This document shows positions 18,805 to 28,259 of a DNA stretch of 64,000 nt, in pieces. This stretch comes from Candidatus Obscuribacter sp. Lineage in GTDB: Bacteria > Cyanobacteriota > Vampirovibrionia > Obscuribacterales > Obscuribacteraceae. The translations under genes were made by a program, and so were the position numbers. A model generated the notes under the pieces. That model was not told the origin of the DNA. It made no database searches and saw only the letters and a program-made list of their open reading frames with translations. The stretch is from NCBI GenBank assembly GCA_021772095.1, contig JADYXR010000147.1, positions 1-64,000 on the forward strand, read 5' to 3'. Within the stretch, counting starts at the first letter, position 1, and every line of letters starts with the position of its first letter.

Positions 18805-20253
18805 ATGGGCAAAAAGTCAGCCATAGTCTGGTTTCGCAGTGATTTGAGATTGACCGATAATCCGGCGCTAAAAGCGGCGGTTGACGCCTTCGACGTGCTG
18901 CCCGTCTTCATCTACGACCGGGAAGCCGAGGGCGATTGGCCGTTCGGCGCCGCCAGCCGCTGGTGGCTTCATCACTCGTTGGCTAGACTGAAGGAATCGC
19001 TTGAGGAGATAGGCAGCACTCTGATAATCACAGAGGGCAAAACGGTCGCAATATTGGAGGAGCTGATCTCGCAGACTTCGGCAAAAGCTATTTTTTTCAA
19101 TAAACGCTATGAGCCTGCCGCGAGAAAAATCGAAGTAGAATTAGGCGAAACACTTGATGAACTCAAAGTTGATTGCAAAGCATTCGACGCTAATTTGTTG
19201 TTTCCACCGTCATCGATTTTGACGAAAGAAGGAAATCCGTACAAGGTGTTTACGCCCTTCTGGAGAGCGTTTCCAGAACCTGCAAAACCGATTCGCAAGC
19301 CATCGGCAATTAGCACTGTCAGTAAACTTCCTGCATCGAAAGCACTAGACTCCTTAAAATTATTGCCGACTATAAATTGGGACGAAGGCATAGAAGCGGC
19401 ATGGGAACCGGGAGAAGCGGGAGCGCAAAAACAGCTGCGTGCGTTTTTAAAAGAAGGCGTCGCAGAATATAAATTTGGCAGAAATCGCCCGGATCGAGTT
19501 CTCGTTTCGAGAATGTCTCCGTATCTGCATTTCGGCGAGATCAGTCCGAAGAATTTATGGCATGCGGTTCAGCAAAAAATCGATAGCGATGGAAAAGCAC
19601 AAGGCGGTGGCGAATGCTACTTGCGAGAACTGGCATGGCGAGAGTTTGCGCATAATCTGCTGTTCAGTTTTCCTGACACGGCAGAACAACCGTTGCGTCC
19701 GGAGTTCAAAAAGTTTCCGTGGGATTCTGATGACTTGCTGCTCAAAGCGTGGCACAGAGGAAACACAGGTTATCCAATCGTTGACGCAGGCATGCGCGAG
19801 TTATGGACGACGGGATGGATGCACAATCGAGTGCGAATGGTGGTGGCATCGTTTTTGGTCAAGGACCTTTTGATTTCGTGGAAGGAAGGTGCCGCTTGGT
19901 TTTGGGACACGCTGGTCGACGCGGATTTATCAAACAACACTTTGGGCTGGCAATGGACAGCCGGTTGCGGAGCCGATGCGGCACCATATTTTCGCGTGTT
20001 CAATCCGATGACGCAGGGCGAGAAATTTGACCCGGATGGAAACTATGTTCGCAAATGGGTTCCGGAATTGTCGAAACTAAGAACAAAATGGATTCACAAA
20101 CCGTGGCTCGCGCCCAGCGAAGAACTAGTCGCAGCCGGGATCACGCTCGGAAAAGATTATCCAGCGCCGATCGTGGATCACGCTGCAGCACGACATCGGG
20201 CCTTGGATGCATTCGCGTCAATTAAAACTAAACAGCAAGCGAGCGTTAAATGA
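18805..20253 (+). CDS. phrB: deoxyribodipyrimidine photolyase (class I CPD type)
   Basis: A 482-residue flavoprotein that repairs UV-induced pyrimidine dimers with light energy. It begins IVWFRSDLRLTDNPAL (photolyase alpha/beta domain, antenna binding). The FAD domain shows ELAWREFAHNLL, then GYPIVDAGMRELWTTGWMHNR and the DADLSNNTLGWQWTAGCGADAAPYFR block, all hallmark photolyase motifs. The family usually has 450-480 residues, so it is full length. It is divergent from the TldD-like gene. A cyclobutane-dimer substrate is most likely, but related cryptochromes share these motifs. Confidence 0.95.
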   Translation: MGKKSAIVWFRSDLRLTDNPALKAAVDAFDVLPVFIYDREAEGDWPFGAASRWWLHHSLARLKESLEEIGSTLIITEGKTVAILEELISQTSAKAIFFNKRYEPAARKIEVELGETLDELKVDCKAFDANLLFPPSSILTKEGNPYKVFTPFWRAFPEPAKPIRKPSAISTVSKLPASKALDSLKLLPTINWDEGIEAAWEPGEAGAQKQLRAFLKEGVAEYKFGRNRPDRVLVSRMSPYLHFGEISPKNLWHAVQQKIDSDGKAQGGGECYLRELAWREFAHNLLFSFPDTAEQPLRPEFKKFPWDSDDLLLKAWHRGNTGYPIVDAGMRELWTTGWMHNRVRMVVASFLVKDLLISWKEGAAWFWDTLVDADLSNNTLGWQWTAGCGADAAPYFRVFNPMTQGEKFDPDGNYVRKWVPELSKLRTKWIHKPWLAPSEELVAAGITLGKDYPAPIVDHAAARHRALDAFASIKTKQQASVK

Positions 20254-20318
20254 AGCCATCTCATCGCAATCTTTTCACTTGGCGAATGTTGCTCTTGAAT
20301 GGTAGCGAATCGGTTCGC

Positions 20319-20362
20319 GAATCAATCATTGATCGTTCGTGAGTCAAACATTGATCGAGTCG
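20319..20362. repeat. two 22-base tandem units in a convergent gap
   Basis: Units 20319-20340 and 20341-20362 share 16 of their first 18 bases (GARTCAAWCATTGATCG). They lie between the converging ends of the photolyase gene and the exported duplicated protein. No T-tract follows; function unknown. Confidence 0.5.
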
Positions 20363-20389
20363 CACTCAGTCGAAAGTCGAACTTGAGGC

Positions 20390-21238
20390 TCAAGCCTTGA
20401 GACTGAAGCTCATGAAACTACCTGTTTCTTTTAGTTGTTTTGCTACTTCACCGACTGTAGTTTCAAAACCTTTGCAGCCGCTGATGAAGGTTACTTTCGA
20501 TTTGTCCTGAAGTAGCGCATCAAAACTAGTTCTATTACCGGTTTTCAGCGATGCCAATGTTGCGGCATACAACTTTCCGGCCGGCGATGCTTTGATAAGC
20601 AGTCGACTCAAATCTTCTGTTTTCACTTCTTTCAAATTTTGTTTTGCCGCGGCGAAAACCAGATACTCGGGGCGCACGCCCGATTCGCCAGGTCCCGCGT
20701 CCGCGAATAACTTCGCGCCCGTCAAATATTGAACATACATTGGGTTGTTGGTGATGACACCATGGGCGATGCCATCGTAGAAATCGAGAAATCGCCCCGT
20801 GCGGAGTACGTTTCGTGCGATACCACTGACGGTTGCTTGCAACACTTCACATCCGGATTGATACTCGAGAGTTCGATTGTCAGCCAAGAACTCAACAAAT
20901 GCTTCTTGCCCTGCAGCAGGGTCTTTTCGCAATAGTAAGTATCCCGCGTAGAGTTTTCCTGCAGCCGTCCCGTTGTTCTTCAACCACTGCAAATCGCCCA
21001 CTTTAATCGTCGCGACATTTTTGCTTGCTACATTGTAGGCGTCATAAACAGGACTTCGCGTGGCCTCGCCAACCAAGTTATTACAGAAACGATTGGCCTG
21101 GCTCAGCGTCACTAAAGCCTCTTGCTTCACTTGCGACTCCTTGATTGGCTTTGTAATCCTGGGGAGGGCGCACGCTTCAGTCTGCGCTGACAAGCAGAAC
21201 ATCAAAACGAAAATTCCAACGATTATCTTGATACTCAT
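20390..21238 (-). CDS. exported protein with an internal duplication
   Basis: About 282 residues from ATG 21238, where a signal peptide begins (IIVGIFVLMFCLSAQTEA). The mature part contains two related units of about 70 residues. Each has an [AS]AGKLYA motif, then a segment with Y/FxSGC and a TV..[IV]A/K..L..TG.F..F ending. Each repeat thus has one conserved Cys (SGCEVL, SGCKGF), and a further pair of Cys lies near the N-terminus. I recognise no family. A longer frame to 21409 exists but would place the signal peptide internally. The gene is divergent from the molybdenum hydroxylase operon. Confidence 0.68.
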   Translation of the reverse strand: MSIKIIVGIFVLMFCLSAQTEACALPRITKPIKESQVKQEALVTLSQANRFCNNLVGEATRSPVYDAYNVASKNVATIKVGDLQWLKNNGTAAGKLYAGYLLLRKDPAAGQEAFVEFLADNRTLEYQSGCEVLQATVSGIARNVLRTGRFLDFYDGIAHGVITNNPMYVQYLTGAKLFADAGPGESGVRPEYLVFAAAKQNLKEVKTEDLSRLLIKASPAGKLYAATLASLKTGNRTSFDALLQDKSKVTFISGCKGFETTVGEVAKQLKETGSFMSFSLKA

Positions 21239-21772
21239 ATGCGATGCCGATGAAAAAACATACCGGAACGGTTGCGCTGCAGCACCTTCCTTGAGGTCGA
21301 GCTCACACTTGGTCGAGATTGTCCTCAAGCGTCCTCTACTTTGCGGTCGATCTGAACGTTCAACGATTTCTCGCACGAGCAGCATTTGGGACTTTTTTTG
21401 ATCAGTCAAATCAGACTTCTGGCAGGTAGCCTTCAGGGGAATTTCTTGCCAGGCGGTCGCCCTGGCAACCCTCCGGTGTGACCGCTCGATGTGCGCTGTG
21501 GCGTATTCAATCGGTTATTCAGGATAACATAGCAGGTATTTACTCTTCGGTGCCTATTCGCCCGTAGTGTTGTTTTGGCCTGACATGGCGAGGTTTTGTC
21601 CGCGATGGCGAGAATAGTCCGACCTGGAAAACAAGAAGCGCCCCCACATTTAATCTGAATGTCCAGCGATTCGGCTCTAGTTCACGATTCACGGATATGG
21701 AACGTGGTATGCTTACCGCCTCGAAACAAAACTGTAATCGCTGGAAATCCTGTCGAAAGGAGCTGCGCGAAC
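21239..21772. other. 534-base divergent intergenic region
   Basis: This region contains a hairpin (TTGCCAGG ... CCTGGCAA, about 21446-21468) and a 20-base direct repeat listed separately. A frame open from 21659 into the XdhC gene is unlikely to be its start, because the downstream GTG at 21773 has a much better ribosome binding site. No separate gene is supported. Confidence 0.45.
21585..21624. promoter_or_regulatory. 20-base direct repeat upstream of xdhC, possible operator
   Basis: Two head-to-tail units, 21585-21604 and 21605-21624, share ATGGCGAG and GTCCG with the same order and 20-base register. A two-turn spacing suits binding of a dimeric regulator on one face of the helix. No regulator gene is adjacent, so this remains a pattern only. 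Confidence 0.35.
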
Positions 21773-22981
21773 GTGATTGACACAGCCGAGATACTTGACC
21801 TCTATACTCTCGCGAATGCATCCGGTCACAAGATGGTACTCGCCACCGTCGTCGACGTCGACGGGTCGGCGTATCGCAGACCTGGTGCTCATCTTCTCGT
21901 CACCGAAGATGGCAGAACGGCCGGTTCGATAAGCGCAGGCTGCCTGGAGAGCGACATCCTCGCTCGACACACAGAGCTGTTCTCGCTGCAGCAAAGCACA
22001 GTTTTGCAATACGAAAGCGACGAATTTTTCGGTCTCAACTACGGATGCGACGGAACGATTAATGTTCTAGTGCAACCGGTTTTGCCCAATCAAATCAACT
22101 TTCCAACCGCCTTCACAGATGCCAACAAATTGGGTCGGCAACTAATTCTCGCAACAGTTTACAATTCCGAAACTGCGGATATGATCGGCAAAAAATTGCT
22201 GGCTTCCGGCGGACGAATTTTAAATAGCGAGCTGCCTCCGGATATCGAAAGGCATGTCGCAGCCTCGCTTTTCGCAGTGGAACGGTTGGACCGTCACCAG
22301 TGCAAAACTTACGATGAAATTGCAACGAAAGTATTTTTTGAAATCATCAAACCGAATTTACGATTGGTAATTTTTGGCGCGGGCGATGACGTGATACCAC
22401 TAATCGAAACCGCAAAATCAATCGGTATTGAAGTTCGGCTTTCGGACAGTCGCCGTTCGTACCTGGATCGGCATAGCGAGCGCGCTGACGTTTTTCAATT
22501 TAGTTCCGGCGCGAACAACACCACTGTTTATAAAAGGGATAATCAAACACCCGCAGCGTGTGAGATAAAATCGCTGAACGCTGACGAGATCGAACTCGCA
22601 CTGTTCGATGCACCACAACGAACAGCGGTTGTAATCATGAGCCATAGTTTCGAATTAGACAAAAGATTTTTACAACTCGCGCTAGAGAAAAACAGTGCCT
22701 ACCTTGGCGTTGTCGGTTCCAGAAAACGCACTGAGAAATTGTTGACTGAACTAAATGCTATGGACGCTTCGCACCGAATCCACTACCCGATCGGACTGGA
22801 TTTAGGTTCTGAAACCGCGAAAGAAATCGCTCTCTCGATCGTGAGTGAAATTCTAGCTTTCTTCAGAAACGCATCGGGCAAGCCGCTGTGCGAAGTATCA
22901 GGTTCCGTCCACGAACCCCGAAAAGAAAACGGTTCGAGGCGCTTTGAATTCGCGTCAGCGCGACACTTTGGCGAGATCTAA
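21773..22981 (+). CDS. xdhC: XdhC/CoxI-family molybdenum cofactor insertion chaperone
   Basis: A 402-residue protein. The N-terminal XdhC domain has ATVVDVDGSAYRRPGAHLLV and the SAGCLESD motif, whose Cys binds Moco. The C-terminal Rossmann-like domain has LVIFGAGDDVIPLIE and ends with YLGVVGSRKR. XdhC binds, sulfurates and delivers Moco to xanthine-dehydrogenase-type enzymes, which fits the three structural subunits encoded downstream. The GTG start is supported by AAAGGAG ten bases upstream (21756-21762). The stop is three bases before the next ATG, so this is the first gene of the operon. Confidence 0.9.
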   Translation: MIDTAEILDLYTLANASGHKMVLATVVDVDGSAYRRPGAHLLVTEDGRTAGSISAGCLESDILARHTELFSLQQSTVLQYESDEFFGLNYGCDGTINVLVQPVLPNQINFPTAFTDANKLGRQLILATVYNSETADMIGKKLLASGGRILNSELPPDIERHVAASLFAVERLDRHQCKTYDEIATKVFFEIIKPNLRLVIFGAGDDVIPLIETAKSIGIEVRLSDSRRSYLDRHSERADVFQFSSGANNTTVYKRDNQTPAACEIKSLNADEIELALFDAPQRTAVVIMSHSFELDKRFLQLALEKNSAYLGVVGSRKRTEKLLTELNAMDASHRIHYPIGLDLGSETAKEIALSIVSEILAFFRNASGKPLCEVSGSVHEPRKENGSRRFEFASARHFGEI

Positions 22982-22983
22982 CG

Positions 22984-23790
22984 ATGACCAAAACGGGCGC
23001 ACCAGGTTCAGAATGCCGAAGCGAATCTTCGCCGATGTTGAAGTACAGCATCGCGATTCTGGCTGCCGGTCGCAGTCAACGAATGGGCAGAGCAAAACAA
23101 ACCACAATTTTTGAAGGCGAAACTTTACTGGCTCGAGCAATTCGAGTGGCGCTCGAGAGTGAAGTTGGTGATGTGAAAATTGTTCTCGGCTATCAATCAG
23201 AACAGATCGCAGCGTCGTTGCAAAACGAGTCAGTGAGCGCAGTTTCAAACAAGTCAACGAGCGAAGTTTCGAACAAATCCATTACGAGTTATCCGAACTA
23301 TGTTTCAATCATCGTCAACGACGACTGGGCCGAAGGAATTGCTTCTTCAATAAGATCAGCGGTGCAAGACGCTATCGATTGCGGATCCGACGCGTTGCTG
23401 TTCATGGCGTGCGATCAGCCTTATGTGGATAATGCGTTACTTCGTTCGCTTATCGAGGCGTTCGAGCGCACATCCAAACCGGTGGTGGCATCCTATTACG
23501 GAACACCCGGCATCCCCGCAATTTTTGCAAAAGAAAAATTTTCAGAATTGCTTTTATTAACTGGAGACAAAGGCGCCAAGCGACTCATTTTAGAAAGCGA
23601 CGCGCATCTTGTTCCTGCACCACTTGCTCAGCACGACGTCGACACCGAAGCCGATTTGGACGCGTGTCGACTCAACAATCAGGAGGAGAACGATCGGTGG
23701 CTGACAAAAAACGCCCTGGCAGTGACGACAACGCTGACAAGAAAAAATCAGATATTTCCCGACGAGGCTTTCTCAAAGGAGCTGGCTTAA
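22984..23790 (+). CDS. mocA: MocA-like molybdenum cofactor cytidylyltransferase
   Basis: A 268-residue nucleotidyltransferase with the MobA/MocA GT-A fold. It has the signature AILAAGRSQRMGRAKQ near residue 22 and the acidic metal motif MACDQPYVDN. This family adds CMP (MocA) or GMP (MobA) to molybdopterin; the neighbourhood of xanthine-dehydrogenase subunits favours MocA. A short Ser/Asn-rich duplication (SAVSNKSTSEVSNKS, about residues 82-96) is inserted in a loop. An internal ATG at 23035 gives a shorter form closer to the family start. The 3' end overlaps the next gene by 94 bases. Confidence 0.86.
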   Translation: MTKTGAPGSECRSESSPMLKYSIAILAAGRSQRMGRAKQTTIFEGETLLARAIRVALESEVGDVKIVLGYQSEQIAASLQNESVSAVSNKSTSEVSNKSITSYPNYVSIIVNDDWAEGIASSIRSAVQDAIDCGSDALLFMACDQPYVDNALLRSLIEAFERTSKPVVASYYGTPGIPAIFAKEKFSELLLLTGDKGAKRLILESDAHLVPAPLAQHDVDTEADLDACRLNNQEENDRWLTKNALAVTTTLTRKNQIFPDEAFSKELA

Positions 23791-24332
23791 CCGCCCTCAG
23801 TATGGCAAGTTTACACGAAGCAAAAGCGGCAGAGGCAACTCTGCGAGTGTCCGGTCCCGGACCTATGCCTTTGACGTTGAAGATCAACGGAAAAACACAC
23901 AAGCTCCAAATCGAACCATCTGAGACATTAGCGGAAACGCTGAGAACAACTCTCGGAATGACAGGCACCAAAGTTTCCTGCGACAGAGGAACTTGCTCCG
24001 CCTGCACTGTTTGGCTCGACGGTGCCACCATGTGTTCGTGCATGACGTTGACAGTAGACGTGGCTGGACGAGCGGTCACCACAATCGAAGGCCTGGCATC
24101 TGAAGACGGCACGCTCCATCCGGTCCAAGAAGCATTCATCGAGAAAGACGCCACCATGTGCGGATTTTGCACACCAGGGATGGTGATGAGTTGCGCCGCA
24201 TTGTTGGCTCGCAATTCCTCGCCAACCTTAGAGGACGTTCGCACCGCCTGCAGTGGCAATTACTGCCGCTGTGGAACTTACCCGAACGTGTTTGAAGCCA
24301 CGCTCGCAGCTGCTAAGAAAGGAGCTTCCTAA
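23697..24332 (+). CDS. Tat-exported 2Fe-2S subunit of a molybdenum hydroxylase
   Basis: A 211-residue small subunit. The GTG at 23697 has AGGAGGAG 7 bases upstream, inside the end of the MocA gene. A twin-arginine signal SRRGFLKG (Arg22-Arg23) and a hydrophobic stretch precede the mature domain. Two [2Fe-2S] clusters are encoded: plant-type CDRGTCSAC ... MCSC, and the helical CGFC ... CRC pair. A Tat signal on the small subunit resembles the periplasmic aldehyde oxidoreductase PaoA, rather than cytoplasmic xanthine dehydrogenase. It would carry electrons from the Moco subunit to FAD. Confidence 0.9.
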   Translation: MADKKRPGSDDNADKKKSDISRRGFLKGAGLTALSMASLHEAKAAEATLRVSGPGPMPLTLKINGKTHKLQIEPSETLAETLRTTLGMTGTKVSCDRGTCSACTVWLDGATMCSCMTLTVDVAGRAVTTIEGLASEDGTLHPVQEAFIEKDATMCGFCTPGMVMSCAALLARNSSPTLEDVRTACSGNYCRCGTYPNVFEATLAAAKKGAS

Positions 24333-24333
24333 C

Positions 24334-26838
24334 ATGACTGAACAGGAAAAAGGATCGAAGTCAAAAGACTCGACCGATCCACCTCAAAGCGGAAAAGACC
24401 CCGCAACCGACGGCAAAAAAGCGGGCACGGCCACAGCGCATAAGCCACCCGGCAAAACAAAAATCATCAAAGTCCCGGTCGGATATTATGGAGTAAATAT
24501 CGCCGAAGTCGAGCGGGAAGTTCCACTAGACGAGCCGCCGGCATTGCCTGTCAATGCCCATCTCAATGTAATCGGCAAACCAACAAGACGACTGGATGGG
24601 GAGCTGAAAGTCACAGGCTCCGCTCGCTATACCGCGGACATCCAACTTGCCGGAATGCTCTACGGCCGCATGCATAGATCGACCGAAGCGCACGCAGAAA
24701 TTCGTTCAATCGATCTGTCAGGTGCTTTGGCTCATCCCGGAGTTCGCGCGGTGCATATCGTTTCGCGTGCGATCGGAATCGCTCGTGAACGCGAGGACAA
24801 ACCACGCGTGGTCGAAGCGAAAGTAACCTTTGACAGAAAGGTCGGTGTTCCAACCGTTAAGTACGTTGGACAACCAATCGCGGCTGTTGCTGCCACCACG
24901 GAGCAAGCGGCAAGAGAAGCCTGTGAACTGATCAAAGTCGAATACGAAACACTGCCTTTCGTAATTGAACTTGAAGATGCGATGAAACCCGATGCTCCGA
25001 AAGTCTTTAAAGGACCAACGGAACAAGACGGCACCGCTGGCGGTGGTGGAGCACCTAAAGGACTTCCGCAAAAGGGCAACCTCAGAGGGCCCGAGACAAA
25101 AGGAATGTTTGGCGGCGATCGCGGCAATGTGGAAACTGGTTTTTCGCAAGCGGACGTCGTAATAGAAAATCAGTACCGCACGCAAATCCACATGCACAGC
25201 GCGCTAGAACCTCACGGTTTGATCGCCGACTGGCGTGACGATATGCTGACGATTTACGCCTCGACACAAGGAACATCAGCCCTGCGCGGCGACATCGCCA
25301 GCGTTTTCGATCTGCCGAAAAGCAAAGTCCGAGTAATCACCGAATACATGGGTGGCGGATTTGGTGCCAAGTTTGGCACCGGCAACTATGGTATCGCTGC
25401 GATCTTTCTTTCCAGGCAAGCGAAAGCACCAGTTAAGTTCATGCACGATCGAAAAGAAGAGCAAACAGTTTCTGGTTTCAGGCCTAACAGCTTCCAAAAG
25501 CTCAAAATCGGAGCCAAGAAAGATGGCACCATAACTGCTATCGAACTGGAATCTTACGGCAGTGGCGGCACCGCACTCGGTGCCGGCGTGGGTTGGGCCG
25601 CACAGTCCATGTACAAATCACCCAACTTCGCGTCTGAACACTACGACGTCCTCACCAATCAATCTCCAGGCTGCGCCTTCCGCGCGCCCGGTCAACCGCA
25701 AGGCATCTTCGCGGTAGAGCAATCAATCGACGAACTATGCGAAAAGCTAAAAATCGATCCCATGGCTATGCGCGATAAAATTGATGACAACGAAACGCGC
25801 AGAGAACAAAGAAAAGCGGGAGCCAAGCTATTCGATTGGTCATCGAGAAAACCGGCTGGATCCGACGCGGGACCGATTAAACGAGGTCTCGGTATGGCGC
25901 AAGGCGAATGGCCGCGCTTCGTCGACATGAATTCGTCTTGCGAACTCAAACTCACCAATGACGGTAGCATCGAAATCCTCTCGAGTGTGCAGGATATCGG
26001 AACCGGCATCCGCACCGTACTGGCACAGGTAATCGCCGAAGAGTTGGGACTGAAACCTACCGACATTACCGTTCGAATCGGTGATACCGTTTTTCCTACA
26101 GGTCCGGCATCAGGCGGCAGCGTCACGACCGGCTCGATCACGCCGGCAGTCCGAAAAGCTGCTTACCACCTCAAACTAAAGATGTTTGACTTAGCCGCCA
26201 ATTCTTTAAAATGCGAACCCGAAGATCTGCAAATGAAAGAGGGCAGCATTGTTCAGAAAAGTGGTGGCGGATCGATCACCATCAAAAAACTGGCGAAAGG
26301 CCTTTCAACCGATCAGCTCAGCGTCTTCGCCAGCCGGACAGCCGATTACGGTGGATTCGAACTAGGCGACTTCGTAGGCTTCGGACGACTCAGCAGCGTG
26401 CAATTCGCGGACGTTCGGGTTGACACGGACACTGGTCGAATATACGTCGATCGAATAGTGGCCGCTCACGCCTGTGGCAGACCAATGAATCCATTGGGCA
26501 TCGAAAGCCAGATCAATGGCGGCATTCTGCAAGGTATTTCATGGGCGTTGTATGAAAATCGCCACACGGATAAAAACACCGGAGTGGTGATGAATCCTAA
26601 CGTTGAATCATACAAATTAATCGGCGCAAAAGAAATTCCAAAAATAGACATCGTTCTACTGGAAGAATACCTGGGCAGGTCTGCCACTGATGCTGGTGGC
26701 ATCGGAGAACCCGCAATCGTGCCTACGGCAGCGGCAATTGCCAACGCTGTGTACAACGCCACCGGCGTAAGAATCAACACTTTGCCAATGACACCGGACA
26801 GGGTGCTGGCAGCATTGCGCAAAGGAGGCTCGAAGTAA
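24334..26838 (+). CDS. molybdopterin-binding catalytic subunit, xanthine dehydrogenase family
   Basis: An 834-residue large subunit. The ATG at 24334 follows AAAGGAG, two bases after the previous stop. After a Lys/Pro-rich 80-residue head, the a/b hammerhead begins near GKPTRRLDGELKVTGSARY. Moco contacts include GGGFGAKFG, AFRAPGQPQ and the C-terminal GGIGEP, whose Glu792 is the catalytic base. The substrate cannot be told; aldehydes are plausible by analogy with PaoC. It has no signal of its own, so it would be co-exported with the Tat-bearing small subunit. A Gly-rich insert lies around residues 228-265. Confidence 0.92.
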   Translation: MTEQEKGSKSKDSTDPPQSGKDPATDGKKAGTATAHKPPGKTKIIKVPVGYYGVNIAEVEREVPLDEPPALPVNAHLNVIGKPTRRLDGELKVTGSARYTADIQLAGMLYGRMHRSTEAHAEIRSIDLSGALAHPGVRAVHIVSRAIGIAREREDKPRVVEAKVTFDRKVGVPTVKYVGQPIAAVAATTEQAAREACELIKVEYETLPFVIELEDAMKPDAPKVFKGPTEQDGTAGGGGAPKGLPQKGNLRGPETKGMFGGDRGNVETGFSQADVVIENQYRTQIHMHSALEPHGLIADWRDDMLTIYASTQGTSALRGDIASVFDLPKSKVRVITEYMGGGFGAKFGTGNYGIAAIFLSRQAKAPVKFMHDRKEEQTVSGFRPNSFQKLKIGAKKDGTITAIELESYGSGGTALGAGVGWAAQSMYKSPNFASEHYDVLTNQSPGCAFRAPGQPQGIFAVEQSIDELCEKLKIDPMAMRDKIDDNETRREQRKAGAKLFDWSSRKPAGSDAGPIKRGLGMAQGEWPRFVDMNSSCELKLTNDGSIEILSSVQDIGTGIRTVLAQVIAEELGLKPTDITVRIGDTVFPTGPASGGSVTTGSITPAVRKAAYHLKLKMFDLAANSLKCEPEDLQMKEGSIVQKSGGGSITIKKLAKGLSTDQLSVFASRTADYGGFELGDFVGFGRLSSVQFADVRVDTDTGRIYVDRIVAAHACGRPMNPLGIESQINGGILQGISWALYENRHTDKNTGVVMNPNVESYKLIGAKEIPKIDIVLLEEYLGRSATDAGGIGEPAIVPTAAAIANAVYNATGVRINTLPMTPDRVLAALRKGGSK

Positions 26839-27845
26839 TGAAACGTTTTGAATGGGTACAAGCGAGCACCACAGATGATGCCCTCGGTCAGTCGACGAGA
26901 ACCTGCGCCGAACTGATGGACTCTAATAAGAAAACTTCCGGCGCATCAGTAGTCAAAGCTGGTGGCATCGATTTGCTCGACTTGCTGAAGGAAGGCATTC
27001 TCTCCACGCAGCGCGTAGTCAACATCAGATCGATCGACGACTTGCACCACATTTCGTTCGACAAAAAAGGTTGTGTGATCGGGCCTCTACTGACACTTGC
27101 GGAGATTGCCGAACACGCGGATATCCGAAAGAAATTCACAGCACTCGCAGACGCAGCCGAACACATTGCCACACCCAACATCAGAAATGCCGCCACAGTT
27201 GGTGGCAACCTTCTGCAGCGTCCACGCTGTTGGTACTTCCGATCGGAAGAGTTCAACTGCCTCAAGAAAGGCGGCAAAGACTGTCCGGCTAACGTTGGAG
27301 AAAACAAATACCACGCCATTTTTGACAATGAAAAATGCTCCATCGTCCATCCATCCACAGCAGCTGTCGCGCTGGTGGCACTGGGCGCATCCATCGAGTT
27401 GACGTCGAGAAAAGGCAAGCGCGAAGTCAAACTCGAAGAGTTTTTCATCTCACCTTCTGAAGATGTGGTCAAGGAAAACCGTCTGGCCGAGGGCGAATTG
27501 ATAACCGCGATCACGATTCCTGATAACGGCTGGAAATCAGCGCACATCAAGTTGGGCGAAAAAGATTCTTTCGACTGGTCGATTGGCGATTGCGCTGTCG
27601 CTCTCGATATGGAAGGTTCAACTTGCAAGAAAGCTGTAATCGTTTTAGGCGCCGCGGCTCCTGTTCCGTACAGAGCGACGGCAGCGGAAAATTTCCTCAA
27701 AGGCAAATCGATCGATGAAAAAACTGCGCGCGAAGCAGGAAAGTTGGCCGTGCAAAACGCGAAGCCTCTATCGCAGAACGAATACAAGGTAACCATGCTC
27801 GAAGTGGCAGCCATGCGCGCTTTGCTCAAAGCCGCTCAAAGTTAG
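26838..27845 (+). CDS. FAD-binding subunit of the molybdenum hydroxylase
   Basis: A 335-residue subunit of the CutM/PaoB family. The ATG overlaps the previous stop by one base (TAATG), so translation is coupled. The FAD site includes the IGPLLTLAEI and TPNIRNAATVGGNLLQRPRC blocks. A Cys-containing insert (RCWYFRSEEFNCLKK...DCPA ... EKCSIVHPS) supplies four Cys, as in PaoB-type subunits that hold an additional [4Fe-4S] cluster. This supports assignment to the PaoABC-like group. It would accept electrons from the 2Fe-2S subunit and pass them to an unknown acceptor. Confidence 0.9.
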   Translation: MKRFEWVQASTTDDALGQSTRTCAELMDSNKKTSGASVVKAGGIDLLDLLKEGILSTQRVVNIRSIDDLHHISFDKKGCVIGPLLTLAEIAEHADIRKKFTALADAAEHIATPNIRNAATVGGNLLQRPRCWYFRSEEFNCLKKGGKDCPANVGENKYHAIFDNEKCSIVHPSTAAVALVALGASIELTSRKGKREVKLEEFFISPSEDVVKENRLAEGELITAITIPDNGWKSAHIKLGEKDSFDWSIGDCAVALDMEGSTCKKAVIVLGAAAPVPYRATAAENFLKGKSIDEKTAREAGKLAVQNAKPLSQNEYKVTMLEVAAMRALLKAAQS

Positions 27846-27877
27846 TTTCAGTTTCCTCAAGAATAATTCATCAAAAC

Positions 27878-28105
27878 ATGGCAACTCAAAAAGATATCTG
27901 CAAGTATCTTCGTGCGAAAAATGGCTACGGCACGCTCGAAGGCGGCGGCATGCCGTTCTTGCAAGACAGTATAACGACTACATATAGATGCATTTGCACC
28001 GGTGAACCCTTCGGTCCTGATACAGAGCTAGCCCACACCTCCGCTTGCCACAGCGAGCGATATTGTTTTGCAGCTCCCAACAGTGATCCAGAAACAGAGG
28101 ATTGA
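27878..28105 (+). CDS. small Cys-containing hypothetical protein
   Basis: A 75-residue soluble protein, 32 bases after the FAD subunit. It has five Cys, including CIC, and a conserved-looking GYGTLEGGGMPFLQDS segment. There is no clear ribosome binding site, so it may be translationally coupled. It could be an accessory protein of the hydroxylase operon, but no family is recognised. Confidence 0.5.
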   Translation: MATQKDICKYLRAKNGYGTLEGGGMPFLQDSITTTYRCICTGEPFGPDTELAHTSACHSERYCFAAPNSDPETED

Positions 28106-28259
28106 TTGCAATGACTGAAACGGCAGAGTTTGACAATTAATCCACAATCTTTTTTATCCCGTTGAAACCCAGACGTAGACTCCAAACGTGTAAAATTGAA
28201 CTGTCGCTGCCGAAGGTAGGCAGCCATGATTTGTCCCGCGAAGGACAGGAGAATAAGAC

